Position numbers and translations under genes: made by a program. Of a DNA stretch of 64,000 bases, positions 1 to 10,000 are shown piece after piece; the stretch's first letter is position 1, and each line of letters starts with the position of its first letter. Location of the stretch: positions 167,549 to 231,548 of the forward strand of contig CANLNQ010000007.1 of the NCBI GenBank assembly GCA_947492525.1, read 5' to 3'. Origin of the DNA: an uncultured Granulosicoccus sp. (lineage in GTDB: Bacteria; Pseudomonadota; Gammaproteobacteria; Granulosicoccales; Granulosicoccaceae). The notes under the pieces were generated by a model. The model saw only the letters and a program-made list of their open reading frames with translations, was not told the DNA's origin and made no database searches.

Positions 1-1073
1 TCGCGGATCAGTACGCACAGAATGCCAACACCGGCCCCATAGAACAATTTGCCCTTGCGACTGGCAGCTGCCGTCACGGGGTCGGTTGCAATGAAAAAGG
101 CACCTAGCATGATGGCTCCGGATAGCAGTGCCGGGAGCAGTGGCAGAGCATGGTCGGTACTGACGGTGCCCAGCACGAGGTACATCAGACTGATGCTGCA
201 GCCTATGGCCACAGGAATATGCCAGCTGATGATGCGTGTCAGCAGCAGATAGAGTCCTCCGGCGAGCCAGGCCAGATTCACCCACAGCCAGTGGGAATTC
301 AGGATCAAGGCTTGCGCTTTCTCCGAATAAGTGGCCAGACTGGCCTGCGCACCCGCACCCGCACCCGCACCCGCACCCGCACCCGCACCCGCACCCGCAC
401 CCGCACCCGCAGTTGCACTTGCACTTGCACTTGCACTTGCACTCACACCCGCACTGACATCTGCCTCTGCTCCGTCCAACGCAACTGCCGGTGAATTCTG
501 CGAACCCGTGACAGATTCCGCGACCGGATCCGCACTCCCCGCTTGCAGGCGGATCTGTCGCAAGCGGTCCAGTGGTGTGGCGCCGCTCATGGCATCCCAG
601 GCACCGGGCTGAGTGCGTGGGTCGCGCACACTGTCCGTGGACTGCCAGTCACTCATCGTGACCGGAAAGGAGACGATCAGCACGGCATAGGCCACCATGG
701 CCGGATTGAACGGATTGTGCCCCAGTCCCCCGTACAGATGCTTGCCCAGCATCACCAGCACGAAGGTAGCCACAAGCAGTTGCCAGAGTGGCAGCGAGGG
801 CGGGAGGCACAGCGCCAGCAGCCAGGCAGCCAGCGCAATGCTGCCATCGTTCAGGGAGGGTAACAGGGGCTTGCCCCGCAGACGCAAGGCAAGCGCTTCG
901 AACAGCAGGGCCGACACTATCGATACCGATGCCGTCAGCAGAATACGTTCATCGATCAGCCAGGCCTGTAGCAGTGTTCCGGGCAACAGGGCCAGCATGA
1001 CCTGCAGCATGATGTGGCGAACTCGGCGATGCGCCGAGGCCAGCGTGTGAGTGTCGGGTGCCAGAGCGCTCAT
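1..1073 (-). CDS. rnfD: RnfD, Rnf electron transport complex subunit D (3' part missing)
   Basis: Membrane subunit of the Rnf complex, which couples electron flow between ferredoxin and NAD to ion transport. The frame is open to the window edge, so the C-terminus is not seen. At least six hydrophobic segments are present. The motif SGAT with Thr about residue 166 matches the FMN-attachment threonine of RnfD. The ATG overlaps the rnfC stop as ATGA. Odd feature: residues about 210-242 are an Ala-Ser/Ala-Gly tract encoded by a perfect hexanucleotide repeat, lying after the flavin site and before the next membrane helices. Family assignment is firm; the effect of the tract is unknown. Confidence 0.93.
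   Translation of the reverse strand, partial: MSALAPDTHTLASAHRRVRHIMLQVMLALLPGTLLQAWLIDERILLTASVSIVSALLFEALALRLRGKPLLPSLNDGSIALAAWLLALCLPPSLPLWQLLVATFVLVMLGKHLYGGLGHNPFNPAMVAYAVLIVSFPVTMSDWQSTDSVRDPRTQPGAWDAMSGATPLDRLRQIRLQAGSADPVAESVTGSQNSPAVALDGAEADVSAGVSASASASASATAGAGAGAGAGAGAGAGAGAGAQASLATYSEKAQALILNSHWLWVNLAWLAGGLYLLLTRIISWHIPVAIGCSISLMYLVLGTVSTDHALPLLPALLSGAIMLGAFFIATDPVTAAASRKGKLFYGAGVGILCVLIR
349..444. repeat. Hexanucleotide microsatellite inside rnfD
   Basis: Ten perfect GCACCC units run from 349 to 408. One GCAGTT unit, four GCACTT units (415-438) and a final GCACTC follow. Read on the minus strand it encodes alternating Ala-Gly then Ala-Ser. Because the unit is 6 bp, gain or loss of units keeps the rnfD frame and only changes loop length. 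Confidence 0.95.
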
Positions 1074-2677
1074 GATTCCTGCGTGCCCGAGGGTGGCGCT
1101 TGTGCGTCGGAACGGGTGGTATCGGCCGCGTTCGGCTTGTCTGTGGCAGGTGTTGGCGATGCGGTTTGATTGCTGGTTGCGCCGCGTGGCTTGCGGCGTT
1201 GGCGCGCTCTGGCCAGCGCATCGGCAATCGGATCCTTGCTGGTGCTCAATTTCGCCTTGGCCTGTTGGCGTCGCGCCTCACGGGCTGCGGCTCTGTCTGC
1301 CAGCCTCTGTTCCCTGGCCTGAAAACGCTGTTGCGACAACAGTGCCATATGTTCCTGGCGTTCGTGCTCTCGCTGGGCATCTCTGGCATGACGAAAGGAT
1401 TGCGTCAGGGGGATCGACGAGGGGCAGACCAGGTCGCAGCAGCCGCAGGTAATGCAGCTGTCCAGGCCGAAGCGCTGGCAACCCGACAGGTCATCGGCCC
1501 GGGCATACCAGTACAGTTGCTGGGGCAGCAGTTGCTCCGGGCATACCTCTTCACAGGCGCCACAGCGGATGCATGGCTGGGGTGGCGGAGTCGCCTGTAC
1601 CGGTTGAATGCCCAGGCTGTTGGTGCTGGCTGTGACCGGGGCCTGCAGCGATGGCAGGTCGAATCCACTCAGAGGGCCATTGGCGCGTACCCGATGCTCC
1701 ATGACTGAGTCCTGGTATCCGCACTGACGCAGTACCTCGTCCACGGGGGTACCGAAGCGTACCCGTACATTGACAGGCTCGGGCAGACCGACGCCCGATA
1801 CCGTGACGATTCGGGAATACAGCGGGAAGCCCTGGCAGGCTCGATGTGCCGCCAGTGCCGTGGCGACATTGATACTGAGTATGCCCAGCTCGGCCGGGCG
1901 TTGTTCGGCGTTCATCGAACGGCCGGTGATGCGGCGTATCAGGGAGCGTTCTGCGCCAGCGGGGTAGACCGGTTCCAGCAAGACCAGTTCCAGCGCAACA
2001 GGATGCCGCTGCAAGGCCTGTCGGATGGCGGCAATGGCGGCTGTCTTGTCGTTTTCCACGGCCAGTACACAGCGTTGGCACTGCGTCGAGTCCATCAGGA
2101 ACCCGATGGCCTTGATGACGGCTGTCGCATCGCACATCAGCAAGGCCTCGTCGCAGGCGATCTGTGGTTCGCATTCCACGGCGTTGATCAACAGAATCCG
2201 TGGTTCGTTTGCGCTGTGCTCGATGGCCTTCAGCTTGTCGGCCGTGGCAAAGGCCGCACCTCCCAGGCCTTGCACACCGCACTTGTCCAGCCGTTCCGCT
2301 GTCATGGTCGGTAGCGGTTCGTACAGCCGCGCCTCGTCAGGCTGCTCTGTATCCGGCTCCAGCACGATGCAGGGCGCATGCATGCCCGACGGGTGGATGA
2401 CTGGTCGTGGCTCTATCGACGCGACCCGGCCGCTGGCAGGCGCGATCACGCCGGGGGCCAGACTCTGGCCAGCCCCTACCCATTGGCCCGCCTTTACCCG
2501 CGGTATGAGCGCTTCACGGCGATAGTCCAGCAGGGGCAACATCAGTCGGGCAGGCAGCGCAAGCTCACGGATCTCACCGTTGACGGGCAGGCCGGGCTTG
2601 TCCCTTGGCAGACGTAACCCACCGTGCAGTTGAGCCTGGCCAGAGGCGCAGAGCAGGGACAGGGGGAACCATTTCAT
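1070..2677 (-). CDS. rnfC: RnfC, Rnf complex NADH-side iron-sulfur subunit
   Basis: Peripheral subunit of the Rnf complex thought to exchange electrons with NAD(H). The 535 residues contain a Gly-rich GLGGAAF nucleotide/FMN-type motif at about 137-143. Two 4Fe-4S clusters are marked by C369-C372-C375-C379 and C408-C411-C414-C418. The C-terminal tail (about 430-535) is charged and Ala/Arg/Gln-rich, as in many gammaproteobacterial RnfC proteins, though shorter than in E. coli RsxC. It overlaps rnfB upstream and rnfD downstream by 4 bp each, so the operon is probably translationally coupled. Confidence 0.96.
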   Translation of the reverse strand: MKWFPLSLLCASGQAQLHGGLRLPRDKPGLPVNGEIRELALPARLMLPLLDYRREALIPRVKAGQWVGAGQSLAPGVIAPASGRVASIEPRPVIHPSGMHAPCIVLEPDTEQPDEARLYEPLPTMTAERLDKCGVQGLGGAAFATADKLKAIEHSANEPRILLINAVECEPQIACDEALLMCDATAVIKAIGFLMDSTQCQRCVLAVENDKTAAIAAIRQALQRHPVALELVLLEPVYPAGAERSLIRRITGRSMNAEQRPAELGILSINVATALAAHRACQGFPLYSRIVTVSGVGLPEPVNVRVRFGTPVDEVLRQCGYQDSVMEHRVRANGPLSGFDLPSLQAPVTASTNSLGIQPVQATPPPQPCIRCGACEEVCPEQLLPQQLYWYARADDLSGCQRFGLDSCITCGCCDLVCPSSIPLTQSFRHARDAQREHERQEHMALLSQQRFQAREQRLADRAAAREARRQQAKAKLSTSKDPIADALARARQRRKPRGATSNQTASPTPATDKPNAADTTRSDAQAPPSGTQES

Positions 2678-3384
2678 GCCGGTTTCGGCCAGTGCCAGTG
2701 CGCCAGAGTGTCATCGGCCGGAACCAGGCTGATGCAATCGACCGGGCAGGGTGGCAGGCACAGCTCACAGCCCGTGCACTGGTCGATGACAACCGTGTGC
2801 ATCAGTTTGGAGGCGCCCACGATGGCATCCACCGGGCAGGCGGCAATGCACAGCGTACAGCCGATGCAGAGCGGTTCGTCGATCAGTGCCACCTGGGGTG
2901 CTTTGGTCTCGCCCCGCTCGGCGTCCAGTGGCAGGAACTCCTTGCCAAGCAGGTCGGCGAGCTCGTGAATCAGTGCTTCACCGCCAGGCGGACACTGATT
3001 GATGGGCGCCTCATCGTTGATGATGGCCGTGGCGTAGGGGCGGCAGCCCGGATGGCCGCATTGTGCGCATTGCGTCTGTGGCAGGCAGGCATTGACTCGT
3101 TCGATCAGCTGCTCGGCGGGCGGGATGGTCTGCTCGACATGGGTGTCTGCTGCCTGAGTCTGCTGGATGTGGGTGTCTGCTGCCTGAGTCTGCTGGAAGT
3201 GGGTGTCCGCTGGCGAATCAGTCATTTCGGGTGCGCCATCATCGGGTGGGGTGGTCTGTCGTCTGGCCCATCGGCGCAGACTCAGTGCCCCGCTCGAGGT
3301 CGATAGATAGCCGAGGACAGCACCCAGCAACGCCAGGGCGGCGATGAAAGCCAGCAATGCCAGAAGCGTCGACACCCGGCTCAA
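2674..3384 (-). CDS. rnfB: RnfB, Rnf complex ferredoxin-like subunit
   Basis: Electron-transfer subunit with an N-terminal membrane anchor (about residues 5-26). A Fes-type cluster follows with C106, C109, C114 and C131. Two ferredoxin 4Fe-4S motifs lie at C173-C176-C179-C183 and C203-C206-C209-C213. Between anchor and Fes domain is an unusual spacer (about 58-87) built from a 10-residue repeat related to [10 protein letters not shown]. The start overlaps the rnfA stop and the stop overlaps the rnfC start. Identification is secure; the repeat spacer looks strain-variable. Confidence 0.95.
   Translation of the reverse strand: MSRVSTLLALLAFIAALALLGAVLGYLSTSSGALSLRRWARRQTTPPDDGAPEMTDSPADTHFQQTQAADTHIQQTQAADTHVEQTIPPAEQLIERVNACLPQTQCAQCGHPGCRPYATAIINDEAPINQCPPGGEALIHELADLLGKEFLPLDAERGETKAPQVALIDEPLCIGCTLCIAACPVDAIVGASKLMHTVVIDQCTGCELCLPPCPVDCISLVPADDTLAHWHWPKPA
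3140..3211. repeat. 30-bp tandem repeat inside rnfB
   Basis: Two nearly identical 30-bp units (3140-3169 and 3170-3199) and a partial third (3200-3211) encode a 10-residue repeat in the linker between the RnfB membrane anchor and its iron-sulfur domains. The unit is a multiple of three, so copy-number change keeps the frame. A decayed partial unit can be traced to about 3128. Confidence 0.9.
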
Positions 3385-3956
3385 CCCAGACCGCTGAAGC
3401 CCATGAAGGCCAGCGACATGATGCCGGCAGTCATGAGAGCCACGGCGCTGCCGCGAAAGGGGGCCGGAACATCTGCCAGCTCGATACGTTCACGCAACAC
3501 GGAAAACAGCACCAGCACCAGGGTAAAGCCGACAGCGGCGCCAAAGCCGTAAAGTACCGCGTCTCGCAGGTCATGCTGCCGGTTGGCACTGAGCAGGGCG
3601 ACACCCAGCACCGCGCAATTGGTCGTGATCAACGGCAGATAGATGCCCAGCACCCGATGCAGCAAGGGACTCTGGCGCCGGATGACGATCTCCGTGAACT
3701 GCACGACCACCGCAATCACCAGAATGAAACTCAAGGTACGCAGGTAGTCCAGCTCGAAAGGGATCAACAGCCAGCGATTGACCAGATGACTCAGGGCTGC
3801 CGACAAGGTGAGTACGAAGGTCGTGGCCACCCCCATGCCCAGCGCCGAGTCCACACGGCGGGACACGCCCATGAAGGGACAGAGACCGAGGAACTGCACC
3901 AGCACGAAATTGTTGACCAGTACCGTGCCCAGCAGGATGAGGGCGACATCGCGCAT
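3381..3956 (-). CDS. rnfA: RnfA, Rnf complex membrane subunit A
   Basis: Integral membrane subunit of 191 residues, the usual RnfA length, with six predicted helices and the conserved N-terminal run containing [11 protein letters not shown]. It is the first Rnf gene on this strand and lies 79 bp downstream of metG, so it is probably co-transcribed with metG or starts from that short gap. It overlaps rnfB by 4 bp. Confidence 0.96.
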   Translation of the reverse strand: MRDVALILLGTVLVNNFVLVQFLGLCPFMGVSRRVDSALGMGVATTFVLTLSAALSHLVNRWLLIPFELDYLRTLSFILVIAVVVQFTEIVIRRQSPLLHRVLGIYLPLITTNCAVLGVALLSANRQHDLRDAVLYGFGAAVGFTLVLVLFSVLRERIELADVPAPFRGSAVALMTAGIMSLAFMGFSGLG

Positions 3957-4035
3957 CAGAGCATCCGCAGGCGGCGCGATCGCGGTGCCAGAGCCACCGC
4001 AATCGCCTGTCTGTCAAACGCCGTCTGCATGCGCC

Positions 4036-6069
4036 TTACTTGACCCTCATGCCGGCAGTGGCCCCGTCATCCGGCGTCAGGATGAACAGGTCGGAACCGC
4101 CGGGTCCTGCCGCCAGCACCATGCCACTGGACAGGCCGAATCGCATCTTGCGAGGCTTCAGATTGGCTACCATGACGGTACGTCGACCAATCAGGTCCGC
4201 TGGATCGTAGGCGGCCTTGATACCGGCGAAAACGGTACGCGTCTCGATGCCGATGTCCAGTGTCAGCTGTACCAGCTTGTCGGCGCCCTCCACCGGCTGG
4301 GCGTCGGTGATCACGGCAACCCGCAGATCCACCTTGTCGAAGTCATCGATCTCGATTTCCGGCTTCAAGGGCTCCAGCGATGCATCCTGGTTGCCGGCAG
4401 CACTGCCTGACGCCTTCTTTGCATCGGCATTCGCCTTGGTCTCATCCATGACCTTCTCGATCTGGCTGGCCTCGACTCGCGTCATCATCGGTTTGAAACG
4501 ATTGATGGCGTGATCGCACAGCGGTTGCTCGAGAGACTCCAGCGTCAGTGTGGTGTTGAGGAATTCTTCCGTCTTGCTGGCCAGTTCGGGCAGTACCGGA
4601 CTCAGATACGTGGCAATGATGCGGAAGTAGTTGAGACCGATGGTGCAGATCTGCTGTACCGCTTCAGCCTGCTCAGGATCCTTGATCTTCACCCACGGCT
4701 CGGCATCATTGATGTAGGTATTGGCATGTTCGGCCAGCAGCATGATCTCGCGCATCGCCTTGCCGTATTCGCGCTGCTCGTAGTACTGCATGATGATGCT
4801 TTGTGCGCTGGTGAAATGCCGGTAGTCCTCGATCATGTCCTCGGGGTAGGCGGTGGCCAGTCGTCCGTCAAAGCGCTTGCTGATGAAGCCGGCGCAGCGA
4901 CTGGCAATATTGACGACCTTGCCGACCAGATCCGCATTCACGCGAGTGATGAAGTCGTCGAAGTTCATGTTCAGATCAACCACGCTGCCGCTGAGTTTGG
5001 AAGCAAAGTAGTAGCGCAGGTATTCAGGCTGCAGGTGCTTGAGCCAGGTCTCGATGGTGATGGAGGTGCCCCGGGATTTCGACATCTTCAGGTTGTCGAC
5101 GGTCAGAAAGCCGTGACAGAACACGCCGGTGGGCTTGCGAAAGCCAGCGCCTTCGAGCATGGCGGGCCAGAACAGACCGTGGAAGTTGATGATGTCCTTG
5201 CCGATGAAGTGATACAGCTCAACATCGCTACCGGGCTTCCAGCTCGCTTCCCAGTCTTCACCGGTCCGTGCTGCCAGATTCTTGTGGCTGGCAATGTAGG
5301 CAATCGGCGCATCGAGCCAGACATAGAAATACTTGCCGGGCGCATCCGGAATCTCGAAACCGAAGTAGGGGGCGTTGCGGGAGATGTCCCAGTCCTTCAG
5401 GCCGCCTTCGAGCCACTCCTTGAGCTTGTTGGCCACTTCCGGCTGCAGGCTGCCGCTGTCGGTCCATTCGCGCAGCATGTCGCTGAAATTGCCCAGCGCG
5501 AAGAACAGCTGTTCGGAATCACGCAGTTCAGGCGTGGTGCCGGAAACCTGGGAGATCGGGTCCTTCAGGTCGGTGGCATCGTAGGTGGCGCTGCAGTTCT
5601 CGCAGTTGTCGCCATACTGATCCGCGGCGCCGCAGTTCGGGCAGATGCCTTTCACGAAGCGATCCGGCAGAAACATCTCGCGCTCGCGATCGTACAGCTG
5701 CTTGATCGTGCGACGAACGATATTGCCGTTATCGCGGTTGCGTTCGTAGATCAGATTGGCCAGCTCGCGGTTTTCGGTCGAGTGCGTGGTGTGGAAATTG
5801 TCCGGTGAGAGCAGGAAGCCGGCAATATCGCGCTCGTGTTCGGATTTGACCCGCGCGATCAGCTCTTCGGGCTCGATGCCTTCGGCCTGCGCCTTGAGCA
5901 TGATGGGGGTGCCGTGGGCGTCGTCGGCCCAGACCCATTGGCATTCGTTGCCCATGAGTCGCTGATAGCGCACCCAGACGTCTGTCTGGATGTATTCGAG
6001 CATATGCCCGATGTGCAGGGCACCGTTGGCGTAGGGAAGGGCACTGGTAACCAGGATACGACGGCTCAT
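4036..6069 (-). CDS. metG: Methionyl-tRNA synthetase
   Basis: Charges tRNA-Met with methionine. Class I signatures are HIGH at residues 19-22 and KMSKS at 328-332. A zinc knuckle is formed by C143, C146, C156 and C159. The C-terminal about 100 residues form the EMAP/Trbp111-like tRNA-binding dimerisation domain. At 677 residues it has full length. It is transcribed away from mrp, the arrangement usual in gammaproteobacteria, with the rnf genes downstream. Confidence 0.98.
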   Translation of the reverse strand: MSRRILVTSALPYANGALHIGHMLEYIQTDVWVRYQRLMGNECQWVWADDAHGTPIMLKAQAEGIEPEELIARVKSEHERDIAGFLLSPDNFHTTHSTENRELANLIYERNRDNGNIVRRTIKQLYDREREMFLPDRFVKGICPNCGAADQYGDNCENCSATYDATDLKDPISQVSGTTPELRDSEQLFFALGNFSDMLREWTDSGSLQPEVANKLKEWLEGGLKDWDISRNAPYFGFEIPDAPGKYFYVWLDAPIAYIASHKNLAARTGEDWEASWKPGSDVELYHFIGKDIINFHGLFWPAMLEGAGFRKPTGVFCHGFLTVDNLKMSKSRGTSITIETWLKHLQPEYLRYYFASKLSGSVVDLNMNFDDFITRVNADLVGKVVNIASRCAGFISKRFDGRLATAYPEDMIEDYRHFTSAQSIIMQYYEQREYGKAMREIMLLAEHANTYINDAEPWVKIKDPEQAEAVQQICTIGLNYFRIIATYLSPVLPELASKTEEFLNTTLTLESLEQPLCDHAINRFKPMMTRVEASQIEKVMDETKANADAKKASGSAAGNQDASLEPLKPEIEIDDFDKVDLRVAVITDAQPVEGADKLVQLTLDIGIETRTVFAGIKAAYDPADLIGRRTVMVANLKPRKMRFGLSSGMVLAAGPGGSDLFILTPDDGATAGMRVK

Positions 6070-6131
6070 CGGGTCTGTGTCACTGTTGTTGCGGTGTGGA
6101 AGATGCGGGGGTTTCGCCCGCTGCGCAGAAG

Positions 6132-6160
6132 TGTATAGTTGCGGGTTGCACGTAGTTTAA
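6132..6160 (-). promoter_or_regulatory. Probable metG promoter
   Basis: On the minus strand TTAAAC (6160-6155), a 17-nt spacer and TATACA (6137-6132) form a sigma-70-like promoter about 60 bp upstream of the metG ATG. Only motif match supports it. Confidence 0.5.
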
Positions 6161-6207
6161 CAGTCCCGTTCAACCAGTTCATACCCGTACAGGAGTGTCG
6201 CAGTCGG

Positions 6208-7299
6208 ATGTCTGAAGTCTTGCGCGAAAAAATCGAATCCCTGCTCGGTGAGATGGAAGATCCCCATCTCGCTGTCAGCCTGCTGGCGGCCAAGGCCGTC
6301 AACGATATCCGTATCGACAAGGGCGCGGTCAGTATTGACCTGTGCATGCCCTACCCCTGCCAGCGCTGGGCCGGTACCTTGCGGGAAATGGTGGCCGAAA
6401 AGCTGGCAGGAATCGAGGGAATCAGCGATCTGACGGTCAACATCAGCCACAAGATCATTGCCCACAGTGTGCAGCATGGCGTCAAGCGGCTCGAGAACGT
6501 CAAGAACATCATTGCCGTGGCCTCGGGCAAGGGGGGCGTGGGCAAGTCCACCACGTCCGTCAATCTGGCGCTGGCGCTGGCCTCGGAAGGTGCCACGGTG
6601 GGGCTGCTGGACGCCGATATCTACGGTCCCAGTCAGCCACGCATGATGGGCCTGTCCGGACAACCGGAGTCGAAGGATGGCAAGAGTCTGGAGCCCATGG
6701 AAAACTATGGTGTGCAGACCATGTCCATCGGCTTTCTGATCGATGAGGAGACACCCATGATCTGGCGTGGCCCGATGGTCACCCAGGCACTGGAGCAGCT
6801 GCTCAACGATACGCGCTGGAAGGACCTGGACTATCTGATCATCGATCTGCCGCCCGGCACCGGTGATACCCAGTTGACGCTGGCGCAGAAAGTGCCGGTC
6901 AGCGGCGCTGTCATCGTCACAACCCCGCAGGATATTGCCTTGCTGGATGCTCGCAAGGGTTTGAAGATGTTCGAAAAGGTCGAAGTTCCCATTCTGGGCG
7001 TGGTCGAGAACATGTCGACTCATATCTGCAGTCAGTGCGGCCATGAAGAACACATCTTCGGTGCCGGTGGCGGGCAGACCATGGCCAGCGAGGCCGGCAT
7101 CGAATTGCTGGGCTCGCTGCCACTGGAAATGGGCATTCGCCTGAATGCCGACAGCGGCAAGCCGACAGTGGTCGCCGACCCTGAGAGCCGTACCGCCGAG
7201 ATCTATCGAGAGATTGCCCGCAAGGCGGCTGCGCGACTCTCGCGTCAGGCCAAGGACTACTCCGCTGCCTTCCCCAACATCGTGATACAGAATACGTGA
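6208..7299 (+). CDS. apbC: Mrp/ApbC iron-sulfur cluster carrier ATPase
   Basis: P-loop ATPase that binds and delivers Fe-S clusters. The 363-residue protein has an N-terminal MIP18/DUF59-like domain (about 1-90), a deviant Walker [10 protein letters not shown] at 107-115, and the cluster-binding CxxC pair C274/C277. I chose the ATG with AGGAG 12 nt upstream; an upstream TTG in the same frame would add 23 residues with no family similarity. Its stop overlaps the dcd start by 4 bp. Confidence 0.95.
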   Translation: MSEVLREKIESLLGEMEDPHLAVSLLAAKAVNDIRIDKGAVSIDLCMPYPCQRWAGTLREMVAEKLAGIEGISDLTVNISHKIIAHSVQHGVKRLENVKNIIAVASGKGGVGKSTTSVNLALALASEGATVGLLDADIYGPSQPRMMGLSGQPESKDGKSLEPMENYGVQTMSIGFLIDEETPMIWRGPMVTQALEQLLNDTRWKDLDYLIIDLPPGTGDTQLTLAQKVPVSGAVIVTTPQDIALLDARKGLKMFEKVEVPILGVVENMSTHICSQCGHEEHIFGAGGGQTMASEAGIELLGSLPLEMGIRLNADSGKPTVVADPESRTAEIYREIARKAAARLSRQAKDYSAAFPNIVIQNT

Positions 7300-7865
7300 G
7301 CATCAAATCCGACAAGTGGATCCGGCGCATGGCCGAAAGCAACGGCATGATCGAGCCGTTCGAAGCAGGCCAGGTGCGCGTTGATCAGAATGACGAGCGC
7401 ATCGTCTCCTTCGGCACGTCAAGCTATGGCTATGACGTGCGCTGCGCCGATGAATTCAAGATATTCACCAATATCAACCATGCCATCGTCGATCCCAAGG
7501 CCTTCGACTCGGGCAGCTTTGTCGACCTGAAGTCCGATACCTGCATCATTCCGCCCAATTCCTTCGCGCTGGCGCGCACGGTCGAGTATTTTCGCATTCC
7601 GCGTAACGTCTTGACGGTCTGTCTGGGCAAGAGCACCTACGCGCGCTGCGGCATCATCGTCAATGTCACGCCGCTGGAGCCCGAGTGGGAGGGTCACGTC
7701 ACGCTCGAATTTTCCAATACCACGCCTTTGCCGGCGAAGATCTATGCCAATGAGGGGATCGCGCAGATGCTGTTCTTCGAAAGCGATGAAGTCTGCGAAA
7801 CCTCCTATGCCGATCGCGCCGGAAAGTATCAGGGGCAACGGGGTGTAACACTGCCGAGAACCTGA
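7296..7865 (+). CDS. dcd: dCTP deaminase
   Basis: Converts dCTP to dUTP for thymidylate synthesis. Its 189 residues match the usual length of about 188-193. Conserved segments include SYGYDVR and GKSTYARCG, followed by the catalytic-region [13 protein letters not shown]. It begins with GTG whose last two bases plus A form the mrp stop (GTGA), so the two genes are probably translated in series. The C-terminal YQGQRGV segment, which closes over the nucleotide, is intact. Confidence 0.97.
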   Translation: MSIKSDKWIRRMAESNGMIEPFEAGQVRVDQNDERIVSFGTSSYGYDVRCADEFKIFTNINHAIVDPKAFDSGSFVDLKSDTCIIPPNSFALARTVEYFRIPRNVLTVCLGKSTYARCGIIVNVTPLEPEWEGHVTLEFSNTTPLPAKIYANEGIAQMLFFESDEVCETSYADRAGKYQGQRGVTLPRT

Positions 7866-8214
7866 GCCGGTTCGGTGGACCGTGAGCAGTTTCTCGATGA
7901 CGGCGCAATCGGCACACGCCGGTCGGATGAGCCAGGCCTGGTTGGCAGGCTGCAATCCATGTGCAGGCCGCACTCGGCTGCCCGGAATTTCCCGGAATCG
8001 CTGTCAATACACTGTCTGCAGCGATCGGCGAGGCGGTTCCCGGGGCTTTGCGAGGACTGCGTCACGGCCTGCGCTGCTCACCTGCGAAGGCGTCGGGATT
8101 CTGCGACACCACGCCCGATGACATCGATACTGTGGTCTGGTTGGTGCTTGCGTGTTTGCCAGTGGCGAGTTTTTTTGGTTGAATCGGGTGTATCAACAAA
8201 CATTGAGCACCGAC
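7866..8214. other. Intergenic region between dcd and rppH
   Basis: Nearly 350 bp without a convincing gene. The short open frames here lack ribosome sites and family similarity. A run of seven T sits about 40 bp upstream of the rppH start. I see no clear promoter, terminator or RNA gene. Confidence 0.5.
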
Positions 8215-8697
8215 ATGATTGATTGCGATGGCTATCGAGCGAATGTCGGCATCATTCTGAGCAACAGCGAAGGACAGGTTTTCTGGGCAAGACGAGTCGG
8301 TCAGAACGCATGGCAGTTTCCGCAGGGCGGAATCGACCTTGCCGAATCTCCCGAGGAGGCCATGTACCGAGAGCTGAAGGAGGAGACAGGGTTATCGCCC
8401 AGTGATGTCGACGTATTGGGTTGTACACGAGAGTGGCTGAGATACCGTTTGCCCAAACGGTACGTGCGCCGACACCAGAAGCCGCTGTGCATCGGCCAGA
8501 AACAGATCTGGTACATGCTGCGAATGATGGGCAGTGAGGCTGCTGTCGATCTGGCCAATAGCCCCAAGCCCGAGTTCGACCACTGGCGCTGGGTGGATTA
8601 CTGGGAGCCGTCAAGGCAGGTGATCTTCTTCAAGCGCAAGGTCTACAAGCGAGCGCTGACGGAACTGCAGCCCTTGCTGGTGTCCGAGCAAGGCTGA
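8215..8697 (+). CDS. rppH: RNA pyrophosphohydrolase RppH (Nudix hydrolase)
   Basis: Removes pyrophosphate from the 5' end of mRNAs and so starts their decay. The Nudix box runs from G38 ([20 protein letters not shown]). The N-terminus [12 protein letters not shown] is the family's canonical start, so I use this ATG and not an upstream in-frame one. Length 160 residues is typical for RppH. It lies convergent to hemJ. Confidence 0.96.
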   Translation: MIDCDGYRANVGIILSNSEGQVFWARRVGQNAWQFPQGGIDLAESPEEAMYRELKEETGLSPSDVDVLGCTREWLRYRLPKRYVRRHQKPLCIGQKQIWYMLRMMGSEAAVDLANSPKPEFDHWRWVDYWEPSRQVIFFKRKVYKRALTELQPLLVSEQG

Positions 8698-8711
8698 CAG
8701 CGGCTCAGGCA

Positions 8712-8732
8712 AGCGGGTCAGTCCGACCCGCT
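8712..8732. terminator. Hairpin between rppH and hemJ
   Basis: A perfect 8-bp stem (8712-8719 with 8725-8732) and a 5-nt loop lie between the convergent rppH and hemJ genes. There is no T tract, so its role as a terminator is a guess. Confidence 0.4.
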
Positions 8733-8756
8733 TCGCCGCTGGCGGTACTCAGGCCC

Positions 8757-9185
8757 TCAGTTGAAGGGCCGAACGATAACCAGAATGACGATGCCGACCA
8801 GAAACAGGACAGGCACCTCGTTGAACCAGCGATACCAGACATGAGAGCGCGTGTTGGCGTCATCACGAAACACGCCCACCAGCCGTGCACAATAGAAGTG
8901 ATAGGCGATGAGCCCGCTGACCAGCAGCAGCTTCAGCTTCATCCAGTCCAGCGTCAGCAGACCCGGCAGCCAGATGATCAGCAGCAGGCTGCCGAACACG
9001 ATGGTCAGCAGGGCGCCGATATTGGTCATGGCCATCAGCTTTCGCTCCATGACCTTGAAGGTCTCCATTTGCCCCGTATTGCCCTGATCGCTCATGGCGT
9101 GATATACGAAGACACGCGGCAGATAGAACAACCCGGCGAACCAGGTAACCATGAAAATCACGTGCAGGGCTTTTATCCAGAGCAT
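8757..9185 (-). CDS. hemJ: Protoporphyrinogen oxidase HemJ
   Basis: Oxidises protoporphyrinogen IX to protoporphyrin IX in haem synthesis. The 142-residue protein has four predicted membrane helices. Its N-terminus carries the conserved His of LHVIFMVTWFAGLFYLPR, and the C-terminal half has the conserved WYRWFNE. It starts 2 bp after the stop of the upstream thioredoxin lipoprotein, so the two are likely one transcript. The HemJ family replaces HemG/HemY in many proteobacteria. Confidence 0.93.
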   Translation of the reverse strand: MLWIKALHVIFMVTWFAGLFYLPRVFVYHAMSDQGNTGQMETFKVMERKLMAMTNIGALLTIVFGSLLLIIWLPGLLTLDWMKLKLLLVSGLIAYHFYCARLVGVFRDDANTRSHVWYRWFNEVPVLFLVGIVILVIVRPFN

Positions 9186-9187
9186 CG

Positions 9188-9688
9188 TCAGCTGATTCCG
9201 AGCAGTTCGTCGAGTTCCTTGCGCAAGCCGTCGAATGGTATGGCGCCGACGTAACGCTTGACCAGCCTGCCTTCCGCATCCAGCAGGTAACTGGTGGGTG
9301 TGCCCTTGATATCACCAAAGGCGTCCACGGCTTCACCGCCGAGATCCAGTGCTACCGGAAAGGGGAATTTTCTGCGTTCCGTCATTTCCAGTACGTGGTT
9401 GGGTGGGTCGTAGGCCATCGCCACCGCGACCAGCTCCAGCCCCTTGTCAGCGTAGTCGCCGTACAGCCTGGCCATGTCCGGCATCTCGGCCACACAGATG
9501 GTGCAGCTGGTCGACCAGAAATTGATCAGCAGCGGGCCTGTGACCTCGCTGACCTTCAAGGCTTGTCCGGAGAGTGTCTTGAAGGTGAGTTGGGCGACCG
9601 AATCGTTCAGCTCGGTACGGTTGCTGCATGAGGCAAGTAAAACCATGACCAGCAGACACTGGACAAAGGCTCGCCAATGACTCGACAC
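9188..9688 (-). CDS. TlpA-like thioredoxin-fold lipoprotein
   Basis: Predicted periplasmic thiol-disulfide protein anchored by lipid. The lipobox LLAS-C follows a hydrophobic stretch, and the redox motif CTIC occurs in a TlpA/ResA-like context (LLINFWSTSCTICVAEMP). A conserved GTPTSYLLD cis-proline loop is present. I prefer the GTG start, which gives a normal lipoprotein signal of about 21 residues; an upstream ATG at 9784 in the same frame has a weak AAGGT site and would add 32 polar residues. It directly precedes hemJ, suggesting a role in haem or cytochrome maturation, but this is inference. Confidence 0.85.
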   Translation of the reverse strand: MSSHWRAFVQCLLVMVLLASCSNRTELNDSVAQLTFKTLSGQALKVSEVTGPLLINFWSTSCTICVAEMPDMARLYGDYADKGLELVAVAMAYDPPNHVLEMTERRKFPFPVALDLGGEAVDAFGDIKGTPTSYLLDAEGRLVKRYVGAIPFDGLRKELDELLGIS

Positions 9689-10000
9689 CGTGCATGCCCG
9701 GCTATTCCTTGCAGAGGATTGATGGCAATGGTCGGAAGAGAGCAGCACGAGTTTCCGCGGATTTCTGTGAGTGATGTCAATCATACCGAGTCGTGACCTT
9801 GTTCGTCTGGTTCATGCAGCAATGTGTACAGGACAACAAAACGCTAAGGAAATTCGAGCAATGGCCGACATTTTTGATGGACGCTTCTGTACTGGTTCAA
9901 GTTTGTGTCAACGGAGCCTGCCTGGGCCGTTGGGTCGTTCACTTAAAAACGCTTCCACGCATGTATGCGATGAAGCAGTCGTTAACTGGAGAATTGTTTC

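Noticed and set aside
331..612. Plus-strand Ala-Pro-rich frame through the hexanucleotide repeat
   Set aside because: Simple repeats read open in several frames; RnfD on the minus strand explains the region.
8152..8214. Longer RppH start adding 21 residues
   Set aside because: Family N-terminus [12 protein letters not shown] begins at the later ATG.
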